DNA of 64,000 nt from positions 3,286,001-3,350,000 of the forward strand of contig CP084611.1 in assembly GCA_025917655.1 (NCBI GenBank), read 5' to 3'. The DNA comes from Chlorella sorokiniana (Eukaryota > Chlorophyta > Trebouxiophyceae > Chlorellales > Chlorellaceae). Position 1 is the first letter of the stretch; the number at the start of each line of letters is the position of its first letter. Shown here in pieces: positions 35,601-45,828 of the stretch. The notes under the pieces were generated by a model. That model saw nothing but the letters and a program-made list of their open reading frames with translations, was not told the DNA's origin and ran no database searches. Made by a program: the position numbers and the translations under genes.

Positions 35601-36670
35601 GCCCCCCGCAGGCTGCCACGCTGCCGGAGGTGCCCCCTGGACACCACCAGCCCGCTGGCGGCGTCGGCCGTCGCCCCCTCCTTCGACTCCTTCTCCAGCC
35701 TGAAGCACCTGGCCGGGCTGACCCAGGAGCAGCAGGAGTTTGTGTGCCAGCTGTCGCAGTCCATGAGCAGCCCGCGGGCCAGGCGGCGCAGGCGCAGCTC
35801 AACGGCGGCTCGACCACGGTGAAGCAGGAGGCAGCTGCGGGGCTGGGGCCAGCGGCGCCGGCGCCACCCGCGTTTGAGCTGCCGCCAGGTGTTCCGCTGC
35901 AGGCGGGGCTTGTGGCCGGCAGCGCTGCGGCAGCATTGGCCGGGAGGCGCCGCGGCTGCAGCTGCGCGACCCTGCGCTGCAGCCTGTGGCGGGCACGCTT
36001 GGGCAGCGCCGCCTGCGCGACCCCTCCCTCAAGCCCGTCAGCGGCACCATCGGCCATCGGCGGGGCGGGCGCGGCGGGCCGCAGCCGGTGCTGGCGGAGG
36101 GGGAGGTGGCGCGGCCCAAGCGCACCGTGCGCCGCCCCGCCCGCCGCTTTGACGACGACTTTGAGGCGCCCGAAGCTGACTCGGACGAGGTGCGCGGGGT
36201 TGGCCGGCCCCCTCCCGCCTGCCTGCTGAAGCTGCGGGACTCAAGGGGTCCTGGCGGCAGCTCATCATGTGCCCTCAGTTCAGCTGCTTACCCTGCGGCT
36301 CCCCTCCTCCCCCCCTCTAACACCCATTCAGGACTACGTGCCGAGCGAGCGAGAGGAGCCGGCCTCGCCGCCGCGTGGCCACGCGAGGCCGCGGCCGGCG
36401 GTGGCCACCCTGCTGAGCCCCACCACGCAGGCGGCGGTCACCATGGCCAGCCTGCTGGGCCCGCAGGGCGGCATGCCGCAGGTGCTGCCGGGCGTGCGGG
36501 CGCCCAAGAAGGAGGGCAGCCCCGCCGGCGACGACGACGACCCCATCAAGGACCCAGACGTCACCCCGGAGGGGCTGTCCACCAGGTCCACCCAGCGGCG
36601 CGCTCCCATAGGTGGGCAGGGGGAGCCAGCAGCTGTGCGGCATGGTGGGTGCCTGGCCCCAGGACGCTAG
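29667..36670 (+). CDS. PWWP / GATA-finger / AWS-SET-postSET / Tudor-like histone lysine methyltransferase
   Basis: Chromatin regulator of the SET2/ASH1 class. An N-terminal PWWP domain ([15 protein letters not shown], intron, AQVMAPS..., [13 protein letters not shown]; 29667-30300) should bind methylated nucleosomes. A helical region follows ([20 protein letters not shown] near 30735). AWS starts at [19 protein letters not shown] and CNC (32030-32240), is interrupted by a GATA-type finger ([15 protein letters not shown]...[14 protein letters not shown], 32556-32660) and a Gln/Ala-rich stretch, and resumes at [20 protein letters not shown] near 33488. [23 protein letters not shown], then [15 protein letters not shown] near 33993, then [12 protein letters not shown] near 34291. 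Post-[16 protein letters not shown] near 34368. A Tudor-like segment follows ([20 protein letters not shown], 34682-34815). The catalytic NSSCDPN and ELTYDY motifs are intact. Downstream to 36670 it is low-complexity with acidic and basic patches. The end is uncertain: TAG at 36668-36670, or splicing into the B3 region. An alternative in-frame ATG lies at 29463. Confidence 0.88.
34439..34480 (+). repeat. Intronic tandem repeat, 12-nt unit
   Basis: About three copies of GGGGCTGGCTGC just after the donor that follows the post-SET exon. Confidence 0.6.
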
Positions 36671-36914
36671 CGTCCCTAAGCCGGCGGCGCCATGCTGGAC
36701 ATGTCAGAGGCGGCCTGCTTTCTGCGGTGGCGAGGGCCCGGGTCCAGCCCATTGTATCCGGCAGCGCATCGACGTGGTTCTAGGCAATGCGCACTGCCCG
36801 GGCCGGCGAATCAGCCCCCAGCCGCCATCGTTCTGGTCACGATTGTAGCCGGGGTTGCGGCCTGGCCTATGAAATCAATGCGTAGAAAACCATCGTCCTT
36901 CCGTTTCCGTGCAG

Positions 36915-39900
36915 CGCCGCTTCCCGTGCACGTCCCGGCCACGGCTGCTGTGCCTGCCGGCGCCCGCGCGTAGGCGGCAACCGCCGCAATGCTCCCACCC
37001 CCGCCTCCACCGGCCTGCCTGCTCGGACCATCCTGGTGGCCAAGAGGCTGACAAATAGGTGAGACTGGTGTCTTTGGTAGCTCCTGAGCCTTTGTCTCGT
37101 TTCCTGGTCGGCCTTGCCTCCTGCTCGGTCCTTGCCTCTGTCTGGTCCCCCAGCCAGCCCGGCCGCCGCTCCTCCGCTCAGCATGCCCCCGGTGCCTGCC
37201 GCCGCTGCAGCGATGTGAGCAAGGGGCGCATCCTGCTGCCGCGCGCCGCGGTGGAGGCCAACCTGTCTTTCGCCATCGGCAAGGCGCACAGCCTGATTGC
37301 GCGGGACCACCAGCAGCAGACTTGGGAGTTCACGCTGCAGTCGTGGGCCAATGGTGAGCGCCGCGCTCGCTGCGCCCCTGCCGCAGCCCACACCCCTGCC
37401 CCTGCCCGCCGCCCCGCCTCACATGCCCGCCTGCCGCTGATGACGCGCGGCTGGCTGTCAGTGCGGGCCAGCACTCCAGCCCTCGCCGCACAACCCTCCC
37501 CCTCCCCCTTCCCGCCCCAGGCTCCCGTGCCGGCATGGAGTCGCGGCGGGTGTATGTGCTGGAGCACGCGGGCGACTTTGTGCGCAACCACGCACTGAAG
37601 CCCGACGACGTCATTGGCCTGTCCACCTCGGACGTGAGGCGCTGGGGGGTGCACGGCGTGGCCCTGCCTGATCCGCCGCCGCACCTGGCAGCCGGCGCGG
37701 TGCTCGCCTGCCTGGGTGCCCAGCTGCTGCTGTGCGTGCCCCCAGCATGCTTGTACCTGAGGCCACACGCCTGCCCTTCCCCCATTGCAGGACGGCACCT
37801 TTTTGGTGGAGTACAACACGGAGGAGGTGCTGGCAGCCAGCGAGAACCTGGCGGGGGCGCGGTTTGGCCAGTCGGCGCCCATGCCCGCCGCCGGCTCCGT
37901 GCGCCCGCGGCCAACATGCTGATCCAGCAGAACGCGGGCGCTGCATGCGCAGCGAGCACTGCACCAAGCCGGCGGGGCACCCGGCTTCTGCGTGCGCACG
38001 CATGCGGCGGCAGCCGCGGCGGCCGCGCGCAAGGCGCGGCAGGCCAACGCGGCCGCTGCCGCCGCCGCCGCTGCCGCCGCCGCCGTCATCTCCTCCCCCG
38101 AGACCTCGCTGGCCCCCGCCCCGCCCGCGGAGAACGGCGGGCCCGCTCGCGCGGCCGCCATCGTGGGGTCTGGCCGCGCCGCGCGCGCCGCGCGTGCTGG
38201 GCGGAGGCGCCAGCCTGGCGCTGGCTGGCGAGCTGGGCGTCAAGCGCATCATGGACCCCCACCTGTATGACACCGACGGGGAGGGCAGGCCCAAGCGCGC
38301 GCGCAAGCCCACGGAGAAGGCCACCGCGCTGGAGGGTGGGTGGCGGCGCAGGGAGGCCGGCGGGAGGAGGGGCCTGCGCCTGCGCCTGCGGCGACGACAG
38401 CTGTGCCGCAGCAGCTTGGCTCGCCCGCAGCAGCACGCGCGCCTGCCATACTGGGCACCACCCCACTGACCCAGGCTGCAACCCCTCCCCGCAACCATCA
38501 GATGACAGCGACGACGACTACCTGGCGGCCGCGGCGGCCACCGCCGACGCTCTCGCCGAGGCGGCGGCGGACAGCGACGCGGGTCCCAGCGACGACGACG
38601 CGGAGCCGCCGCTGATGCACCCCACCTTCTTCCAGCTCAAGGCCAAGCCGCGCCCGGCGGCGGCGGGGCGCTGCTGCCGCCGGCGCCGCCCATGCTGGGC
38701 CCCGGCGTGCCGCCCATCTTTGTGATGGCGCCCGACCCTCGGCGCACCACCACCACCACACCCCCTCTCAAGTGGTGAGGGCCCGGCCGCCCTGCACCCG
38801 GCTCGACGGCGCTGCTCCTTGACGCTGGGGGCGCGCTCCCCTGCTGCTGAGGCTGTTTGTTGGCGGGCGTGCCACCGCAGCAGCCAACCAAACCGTCTCC
38901 CCCGCCCCTCCCCCTCCCCCGCAGCTGCGCCGCCGCTGCGGCCCAGCCTGTCGCTGAAGCACGCGGGGTCGCTGCCGCACCTGGGCAGCATGCACTCGAC
39001 GGGGTCGCTGCCGCTGCCGCTGCACCACGCCAACTCGGCCCCCGTGCACCTCAGCGCCCCCTGCACCCACACCACCACCACGCGCACCCTCCCCACCACT
39101 ACCCAGAGGCGTCGGCGCCCGCCACCTCAGCACCACCCGCCAGCCTGGCGCTGGCGTCCGGCCTGGGGCGCCGGTGGCGCCGCCGACCTCCCTGCCGCAG
39201 GCGCTGCCGCTGTCCATGCCAGACAGGCTGCAGCCCGCAGCGAACGGGGTGCATCAGCAGCAGCAGCAGCAGGCGGCGGGCGACTCGCCGGACGCTGCCA
39301 GGGGGCGGCGCCAAGTGAGGGGCAGCAGCAGCAGCAGCAGCAGGCGCACATGGCAGCGGCGCAGGCTGGGCAGCAGGGTCCGCGGCCCTCGCCGCCCCCG
39401 GCCAGCAGCAGCCGCGGCCCTCGCCGCCCCCGGGGCAGCAGGCTGTGCGGCCCGGTGGCCCGGGCCAGCACCCGATGAGGCCGCCTCCAGCAGGGCAGGC
39501 AGGCCCGCGGCCAGGGCAGCCCATGCGGCCGCTGCCAGGCATGCGGCCAGCAGGCCCCGCGCAGCCACGGCCCATGCCAATGCCTGGCATGCACGCCATG
39601 CGGCCCGGCATGCAGCCGCCGCGGCCAGGCATGCCGCTCCCCGGCCGGGCATGCAGCCACCGCGGCCGCTGCCAGGGGGCATGATGCCGCGGCCGCTGCC
39701 CGGGGGGCCATGCCGCGGCCGCTGCCAGGAGCGCCGATGCCTCGGCCGATGGGGGCGTGCCACGTCCTCCGGTCGCACCCAGGCCGCTGCCAGGCGCGCC
39801 GCTGCTGCGGCCCGGCGCCGGCCCGCCACGGCCGGGCATGCCCATGCCTGGTCAGCCCCAGGCACGGCCGGCGGCCCCGGGTGCAGCGCGGCCGCCGCCC

Positions 39901-40153
39901 CCGCCACGACAGCCGGGCGAAGTTGCCAGGCGCTCCCAGCCAACAGCTGCCCCTCCCCACAGCCGCCCACTACCCGCCAGCGCGCCCTTCCAGCGCCCGC
40001 CGCCGCTCTTCGGCGGGGCGCTCCAGCGGTGGCCCCGGTGTGGGCATGCCGGCGCACGTGCCGCACCACCACAACCACCACCCGCCACAGCTGCCGCCGC
40101 CCCCGCCGCAGCCAGACTTTGATGTGAGCGCCTTCCTGTCCTCAGCTGACTGA
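36915..40153 (+). CDS. B3 DNA-binding domain protein with Cys/His motif and Pro-rich tail (5' end unresolved)
   Basis: Plant-type B3 domain, likely sequence-specific DNA binding in the nucleus. An exon ending at 37058 reads RTILVAKRLTNS. It joins in phase, through a strong AG|GTGAGA donor and the acceptor before 37211, to DVSKGRILLPRAAVEANLSF. The domain continues WEFTLQSWANG, RRVYVLEHAGDFVRNHALKP, DDVIGLSTSD and DGTFLVEYNTEEV (to about 37835). The L-x-x-SDV...GRI-x-LP pattern is that of VAL/LEC2-type B3. A compact CMRSEHC-TKPAGHPGFC motif follows near 37945-37990. Then come an Ala-rich helix, an acidic DDSDDDYLAAAA segment, and a Pro/Arg/Met-rich tail with PRPLPG-like repeats (39440-39900) ending DFDVSAFLSSAD, TGA at 40151-40153. 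Single-base slips occur near 37905, 37945 and 37975. The first exon is unresolved: it may have its own start near 36690-36900, or it may be the 3' half of the SET gene. Confidence 0.72.
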
Positions 40154-40873
40154 CGCGTCAGCCTGCCGCCACCCACCCAGCTGCCTCTGAGCGAGGGCGC
40201 TCTCCACCCTTCCTCCCTGCCCTCCTGCAATCACTTCCTTCTCTCTTGACTGGCCAATCGTTCCTCTGGCAGCCGGGTGCCCAGCAGCGAGCGCCCTGAC
40301 CCACCAATCAACCGACCGCCCCAACCACACCAACTAGGCTGCTCCGACGAGCGCCGTGGCGACCATGCCAGACCCCACAAATCTTTTGACCTCTGCTCCT
40401 TTGTGTAATCACTGCATACATATACATTCCACTCAAGTGGGGGAACCTGGTTTCTGAAGGCATGTTCAGTCAAGCAGCCTGCCAACCATCGACCGCTGCG
40501 CATGCGGCATGCTGCCACTGTGGCAGGCTGGAGTGCCTTCCCATCTGCCTCGACTACGTGGCTCAACGCGCAGCCCTCGTCTTCGCTTCTCGACAGCAAA
40601 ATCATCTGGCGCGCCGGAAGCGACGCGCCCGTGTCGTCAGAAACCTTGGAATTGGAGAAGCAAGACGCAAGCTGCGAGGTAAGCAAGCTCACCATACTGC
40701 CTTAATAAACATGTTCAGGGCAGCTTTCTCGTCGTGATGGTGAGACGCCAAACGTTCCCCGGCAACCTTGCTCTCTCCCGATACTGCAGGCATTTGAGTC
40801 CATGCTCAGCAGATGAGTGGTTTAAACTGAGGCTCAGGAGCGCAAGCTCTTTTTCGACAGCAGGAACCCGCTC
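40154..40873. other. Intergenic: 3' UTR of B3 gene and promoter of F-box gene
   Basis: About 720 bp with lowered GC. A TGTAA motif, the usual green-algal polyadenylation signal, lies near 40405, roughly 250 bp after the B3 stop. No convincing exon; the remainder probably holds the F-box promoter. Confidence 0.55.
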
Positions 40874-43066
40874 ATGGCCATCCTCAGGCCGCCAGGCAGC
40901 GGCAAAAGGAGGTCACCAGCGGCCAGGCCATCGACGATCGATTGTCTCTCTGATGGCTTGCTTGCGGAGATATTTATGTGCTTTCTGACTCTGCAAGAGA
41001 GGTGAACAAGCATTGGCTGTGGGTTCGCCGTCTCCTGTGTGGTGCCTGCCCACCTCTCGCCCCCTGCTGCAGGCATCGCGCTGGCGTGGTCTGCCAGCAC
41101 TGGAGGCGTGTGCTTGCCAGCCAGGAGGTTGTGGGCGGCCTTGTGCTGCACACCAATCGGGGCCGCGTGCCGGGTTGCGTGGCGCAGGCCTGCCAGTTCC
41201 TGCGCTGGGCTGCACATCAGGCCGACAGCTGTGCATCGCACCTTGTTCTGGACTGCTGCCACCACTCGGCGGCCTACTCAGTCACTGCAGCAGGCAGCAG
41301 CGACGCAAGGGAGGGCCACCAACGCTGGCAGGCGGAGCTGGAGGGAGGTCTGGCAGCGGCAGCCACCGCCATGGCTGCCTCCCTGACCTCCCTCAGCCTG
41401 CGCACAGCCCACATGTCTCTCAGAATCGGCCCCGCATGGCTGCAGCCTCTGGCCAGCAGGCTGCAGGAGCTGGAGGTGCTTGCCTTTGAGCAGCGGCGCT
41501 GGCACGAGACGGCGCTGGTGGTCTGCGCGCCGCTGCACTGCTTCACAGCGCTGCGCTCGCTGAGCCTCCAGGCGCATGCGCTGCACTGGGCGGAGGATGC
41601 GCTGCTGCCAAGCAGCCTCACGCGCCTGGTTTTGGGCAGTGGTCGGGACCCCAGCTGGGAGCAGGCGGGATTCGTCGTTCCTGGCCTCCCGCTCATGGTG
41701 AGCGGCGCCACGAACTCACAAAGCCCGACAGGAAAGATCAGGCGGTGGAGCACCACCCGTCCCACTGGCTCGCGTTCTGCTTCCACCCAATGCAGCTGGC
41801 TCCCCTCACCAACCTGCGCCACCTCAGCCTGCGTGGGCTCAGCAACAAGGGCTGCGCCCTGCACCTGCTGACCAGTCTGGAGAGGCTGGCGCTGCGGGAC
41901 TGCGGCCCGCCGCCTGCCGCCCTCTCTCGCCTGACCTCGCTGGCAAGCCTGAGGTGGGATGGCTGCCCTCACACAGCACCCTCCCAGCCACGTCCAAGCC
42001 TGAGCCCCCAGCTACTGCCGTGAATGCAGCTGGGAGAACACATGCGCAACTGGATCGCCCCCAGACCTGCGGGCCTCGGTTCTGCATCCCGCGCTGCAAA
42101 GCCTCACGCGCCTCACCAGCCTCCAGCTCCAGTCCCCCGGAACCACCCCCTCCCCGCCGCTCTGGCTGGCATGCAGCGCCTGCAGCGGCTGGTGCTCAAG
42201 TGTGTGCCCAGCGCGGGCCTCCCCTACGGCTTCTACCTGGCTTCCCTGTGCTCCATCGCCCTGCCCCCGACGTGGCGGCGGCCAGCCTGGGGCCCCTGTC
42301 GCAGGCGGTGCTGCTGCGGGAGCTGTGCCTGGTCTCCATGCCGGACGCGCTGGCCCTGGAGGGGTACCCCTGGGCAGGCCGTGCGGCGCCCACCCAGGCA
42401 GAGGCCCTGGCAGCGGAGCTGAAAGTGATCGAATGGGCGGGACGACAGCCACAGCTGCGCCGCGTGGCCATCGCACGCGGCGGCCCGGGCTGGAGACGCC
42501 AGCAGGCACATGCCGCGCCGTTTGCGGCCGCAATCCAGCGCGCCAGGCTGGCCAACCCGATGCTGAGCGTAGAGCTCTTCGACTTCAGCCTGTATCGGGA
42601 GCTGGCAGCAGGAGCTGCGGGGAGGCTGGCAACGCCCGTCCTGACCAGCGCACACCACAGATCACCCACTTGTTCAGCAGAATTGCCTTACAGAAACTGG
42701 CGTGCAGTGGGGTTGGCTATCATTTATTGCACTGTGGAAGCTCAATGTGCATTAGAATTCGTTTGGCGAGTGGACGACTTCGTGCAGGAGCATCATGTGC
42801 AACAGCTCCGCTGTCACAGCACGGTGGACAGCTATAAAAAGCCAAAGAAGACATCAGGCCCAATCTCTCCAGACGCAGCCCCACCAAAGAAGCGTGGGAA
42901 GAGCGCAGCTTCCCAGGTGGCGAGACATGTTCATGCTGAGAGGGGAATCCCTCCCCGGCAGCAAGTCCTCCAGGGCTACTGCCAGGCCTCATCCGCTGAG
43001 GGGCAAGGCGGGGTGGGCGGCGCAGCCTGCACAACAAGCAGTCAGCAGTTTGCCTCCAAACCCTGA
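40874..43066 (+). CDS. F-box / leucine-rich-repeat protein
   Basis: Probable substrate receptor of an SCF ubiquitin ligase. Exon 1 (40874-41001) encodes a basic N-terminus and the first half of an F-box ([20 protein letters not shown]). It splices in phase 2 to 41073 ([20 protein letters not shown]), which restores the classic F-box with its Trp-Arg end. Leucine-rich stretches follow: [106 protein letters not shown]. Frame slips occur near 42062 and 42262. The C-terminal part ([37 protein letters not shown]) is clear to about 42600. After that the coding signal fades. The stop at 43064-43066 is only the end of the open frame and would overlap the antisense reductase gene, so the real end may be nearer 42640-42840. 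Confidence 0.75.
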
Positions 43067-45197
43067 CGGGAAAGCCGGCAGGGTGCGAGGCGACCAGCCC
43101 ACAGAGCTCGCCCTGCGCCCTCCTCCCACCTGGTCGCCCTCGCAGGCTTGCCGCTCGGCACGCACACGGTGCACCCAGGCGGCGTTGAGGTCTTGAGCGC
43201 CCAGGACGGCGCTGGCGGAGGGAGCAGAGTCTTGCCGCGACTGTAGGAAGTGCTGAGCCTCAATGGCAGCTACGCAGCCTGCGGCGGCAGGGGGTGGGGG
43301 CGTGGCTGGAGGGCAAGAGAGAGGGTGGGGGGGCGCGCGTGGCGGAACATGCAGTGGCAGCAGAGCTGTGGGCAATCGTGCGGGCGGCACAGCGGCGTGG
43401 AGGGTGGTAAGGAGCGCGCACCCGCCCCTGCCGAGGTGACTGCCTGCCGCCACTTGCGGTCCATGACGTCCCCCCGCCGCAAACACGCCGGGCAGCGAGG
43501 TGGCGGTGCTGTCAGGGGCGGTGACGATGTAGCCGCCGCCGTCCAGCTCCAGCTGGCCCTCCAGGAAGGCGGTGGCGGGGGCGTGGCCTGGCGAACGGGC
43601 AGGCAGGGTGGGTGGGGGGAACGGAGGGTGGAAGGAGGCCTGGATTGGCAGCAAGCTGTGTACAGCCTGGCTCGCAGCACGGAGGCAGCAGCCAGCAGGG
43701 TACCAAGCGTGCAGCCGCGCCCACCTATGGCAAAGAAGAGGCCGTTCACAGGCAGGTCAGACAGGTGCCCGGTGTGGCGGTCCCGGATGCGGATGCCGGC
43801 TGCGCGGAGGGAAGGGGCAGGGCATATGCTGTTGCCCAGCAGTCGCAGCAACTGGGGCAAGGGCAGGACCAACAACGCTGCTGCTGCCCGAGCGAGGGAG
43901 GTGCGCCCTGGCAGCCAGGCGGCGCAGCGCACCCAGCGTGCCGTCCTCCCCGCCGTACGCCTCCACGCACTCGCGCTCCCACAGCACGTTGATTCTGGGG
44001 TGGCACACGGCGCGTCGCGCCATCACAGCAGACGCCTGCACGCCCAGGAAAGGGGGTGGCAAGAAAGGGGCGAAGCATGAGAGGGGTCCAGTGCAGCAAG
44101 ACCTCTGCGCACCACAATCTCCCCTCGCTGCCCTGCATCGCGCCACCACCTCATACGCCCCTGCCCCACCTCCAGGTAGTCGTATCGGTGGACGATGTGT
44201 ACCGCAGACGCGTACCGCGCCAGGAACAGCGCCTCCTCCATCGCCACGTCGCCGCCGCCGATGACCGCCGCGGGCGGCCCCGGAAGAGCGGCGACGAGCC
44301 GTCGCACACGGCGCAGGCGGAGATGCCGTTGTTCCAGTACTGCTGCAGCCCGCCGATGCGCAGCTTCTTGGCAGCTGCCCCCGTGGCCACGATGACTGCC
44401 TCCGCCTCCACCACCCGCGCCTCCGTCTCCAGCAGGAAGGGCGGCCCCCGCCAGGCGCACGCGGGCCACCGTCTCGGTGAGTATGCGGGTGCCGTAGCGG
44501 GCCGACTGCGCGCGGAAGGCGTCGCACAGGTCGGCGCCCGAGATGGGCTCCGGGAAGCCGGGAAGTTCTCCACGTACCTGCGTGCGGGGGTGGAAAGGGG
44601 TGCCTGTGTTTCTGTCGTGGGGGGGGGGGGGATGGGGGAGGTGCAGGAATGCTGCGGACCGGGCCAAGGCGCCGATTGCAGAAGCCCAGTGGCGACCCGT
44701 GGCTCAGCCAAGGCGCCGGAGCTCGCCATGCAGCCACCCCCTCCAGCCGCTCACGTGGTGGTTGTGAGCTGGCCGCCGGGAGCCAGCCCGTTGGCCATCC
44801 ACCCCTCAAACAGCACGGGGCCATCTCGGCGCGCGCCAGGTAGATGGCGGCGGTGTGGGCGGCGGGGCCGCCCCAATGATGGCCACGCTCACTTTTTCGC
44901 GCTGCAACGTTGACAATTAGGAGGAACACAGGGCCGTGAGCAGGGGATGGTGGGCTAAAGGTAATAATGAGAGTGGGCAGGGGGCAAGGGCGGGGCAGGG
45001 AGGTGAGCATACAGCGCACTGCCGAGGCTCAAGGAACAGCTCCGAGGACAGCTCGCATGCCAAGCAGCCTACATCAGCTGCCCAAATGCTCACTGGTCGC
45101 TTGTCCTGAGGCTCAGGCCTGTCATCCTCCAAGTAGGCCACCACCAGCCGGCGACAGCGCTTGGCGGCACCGCCCGGCAGTGCTGGCAAGGGGGAGG
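42989..45197 (-). CDS. Thioredoxin reductase (plant NTR type) with divergent NADPH-binding loop
   Basis: Flavoprotein disulfide reductase that would reduce thioredoxin. Starting at 44901: [11 protein letters not shown]...[16 protein letters not shown] (FAD-binding GxGxxG region), then [32 protein letters not shown], and the redox-active centre [14 protein letters not shown] (CAVC codons at 44303-44314). Next [20 protein letters not shown] (second nucleotide-binding fold), [29 protein letters not shown]-type loop, [20 protein letters not shown], and [20 protein letters not shown] with [15 protein letters not shown]. The HRRxxxR NADPH motif is replaced by HRYDYLE. No thioredoxin domain follows, so it is not NTRC. 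Two single-base slips in G/C runs lie near 44860-44880. An upstream exon 45197-45013 (ending LFLEPRQCA) is phase-compatible but has no clear ATG. The 3' end (TGA side at 42989) is approximate and overlaps the F-box gene tail. Confidence 0.85.
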
Positions 45198-45828
45198 CTG
45201 CAGACAATCGTCGTTGACGTGCTGAAGGATAGGGGGCATAATAAACAGCATCAGAACCCTAAGCCAGCGAAGCACGGCACCCGGGCGACTCTCACGGAAG
45301 CCCGTGCAGCGCTAGTGATCTCACCGTGTGCTGTAGCAGACGCAAGCTGTGCAGATTTGTATATCCGACACCGGGGAGCGATTGCTGGCAGGGTACAAGG
45401 CCCACGGACATTCTGTTCTCTTTCGCAATACAGCAAAATGGAAACCCAACGGCGGGCACTTAGGAAAAGCCAGGGATGGAGCAGTAACCAGAAGTGACGT
45501 TTGTTTTGGTCATCAGCGACGGGTGGTGAGCTCGGCAGGCCGGTAACCCTGCAGCAGGTGCGCGGTGCAGCGCAGCGTGGCAGCATGTTGGCCGGCTGTC
45601 ACTGTTTCAGGTCTAAATGTGGTTGCTGGAGAATTCTCGATTCCCACCAAGTTGATGACATGTGCTTGCACTCTTAAAAGATGGACAAGCGCGGTTTGTG
45701 CATGTACACACAAACCATGTTCAGACTGCTGACGATGGGTTGCAGCTTCATCGCTTAGGTAAGCAGGTGGGTCTGGGCGCCATGTTGCCCACTCTTCCTG
45801 TTCGGTAACTTCCTGTTCGTTGCTGCAG
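45198..45828. other. Lower-GC intergenic stretch
   Basis: About 630 bp near 50-55% GC. Possible 5' exon and promoter of the reductase gene (-) and 5' UTR/first exon of the orphan gene (+). An AG|GTAAGC donor at about 45756 could end a 5' UTR exon of the latter. An antisense frame of about 114 codons (45513-45857, -) is open, but nothing else supports it. Confidence 0.4.

Noticed and set aside
42989-43240. C-terminal thioredoxin domain expected if the reductase were NTRC
   Set aside because: No WCGPC motif or thioredoxin fold sequence follows FLQSRQ. The gene is of the two-domain NTRA/B type.
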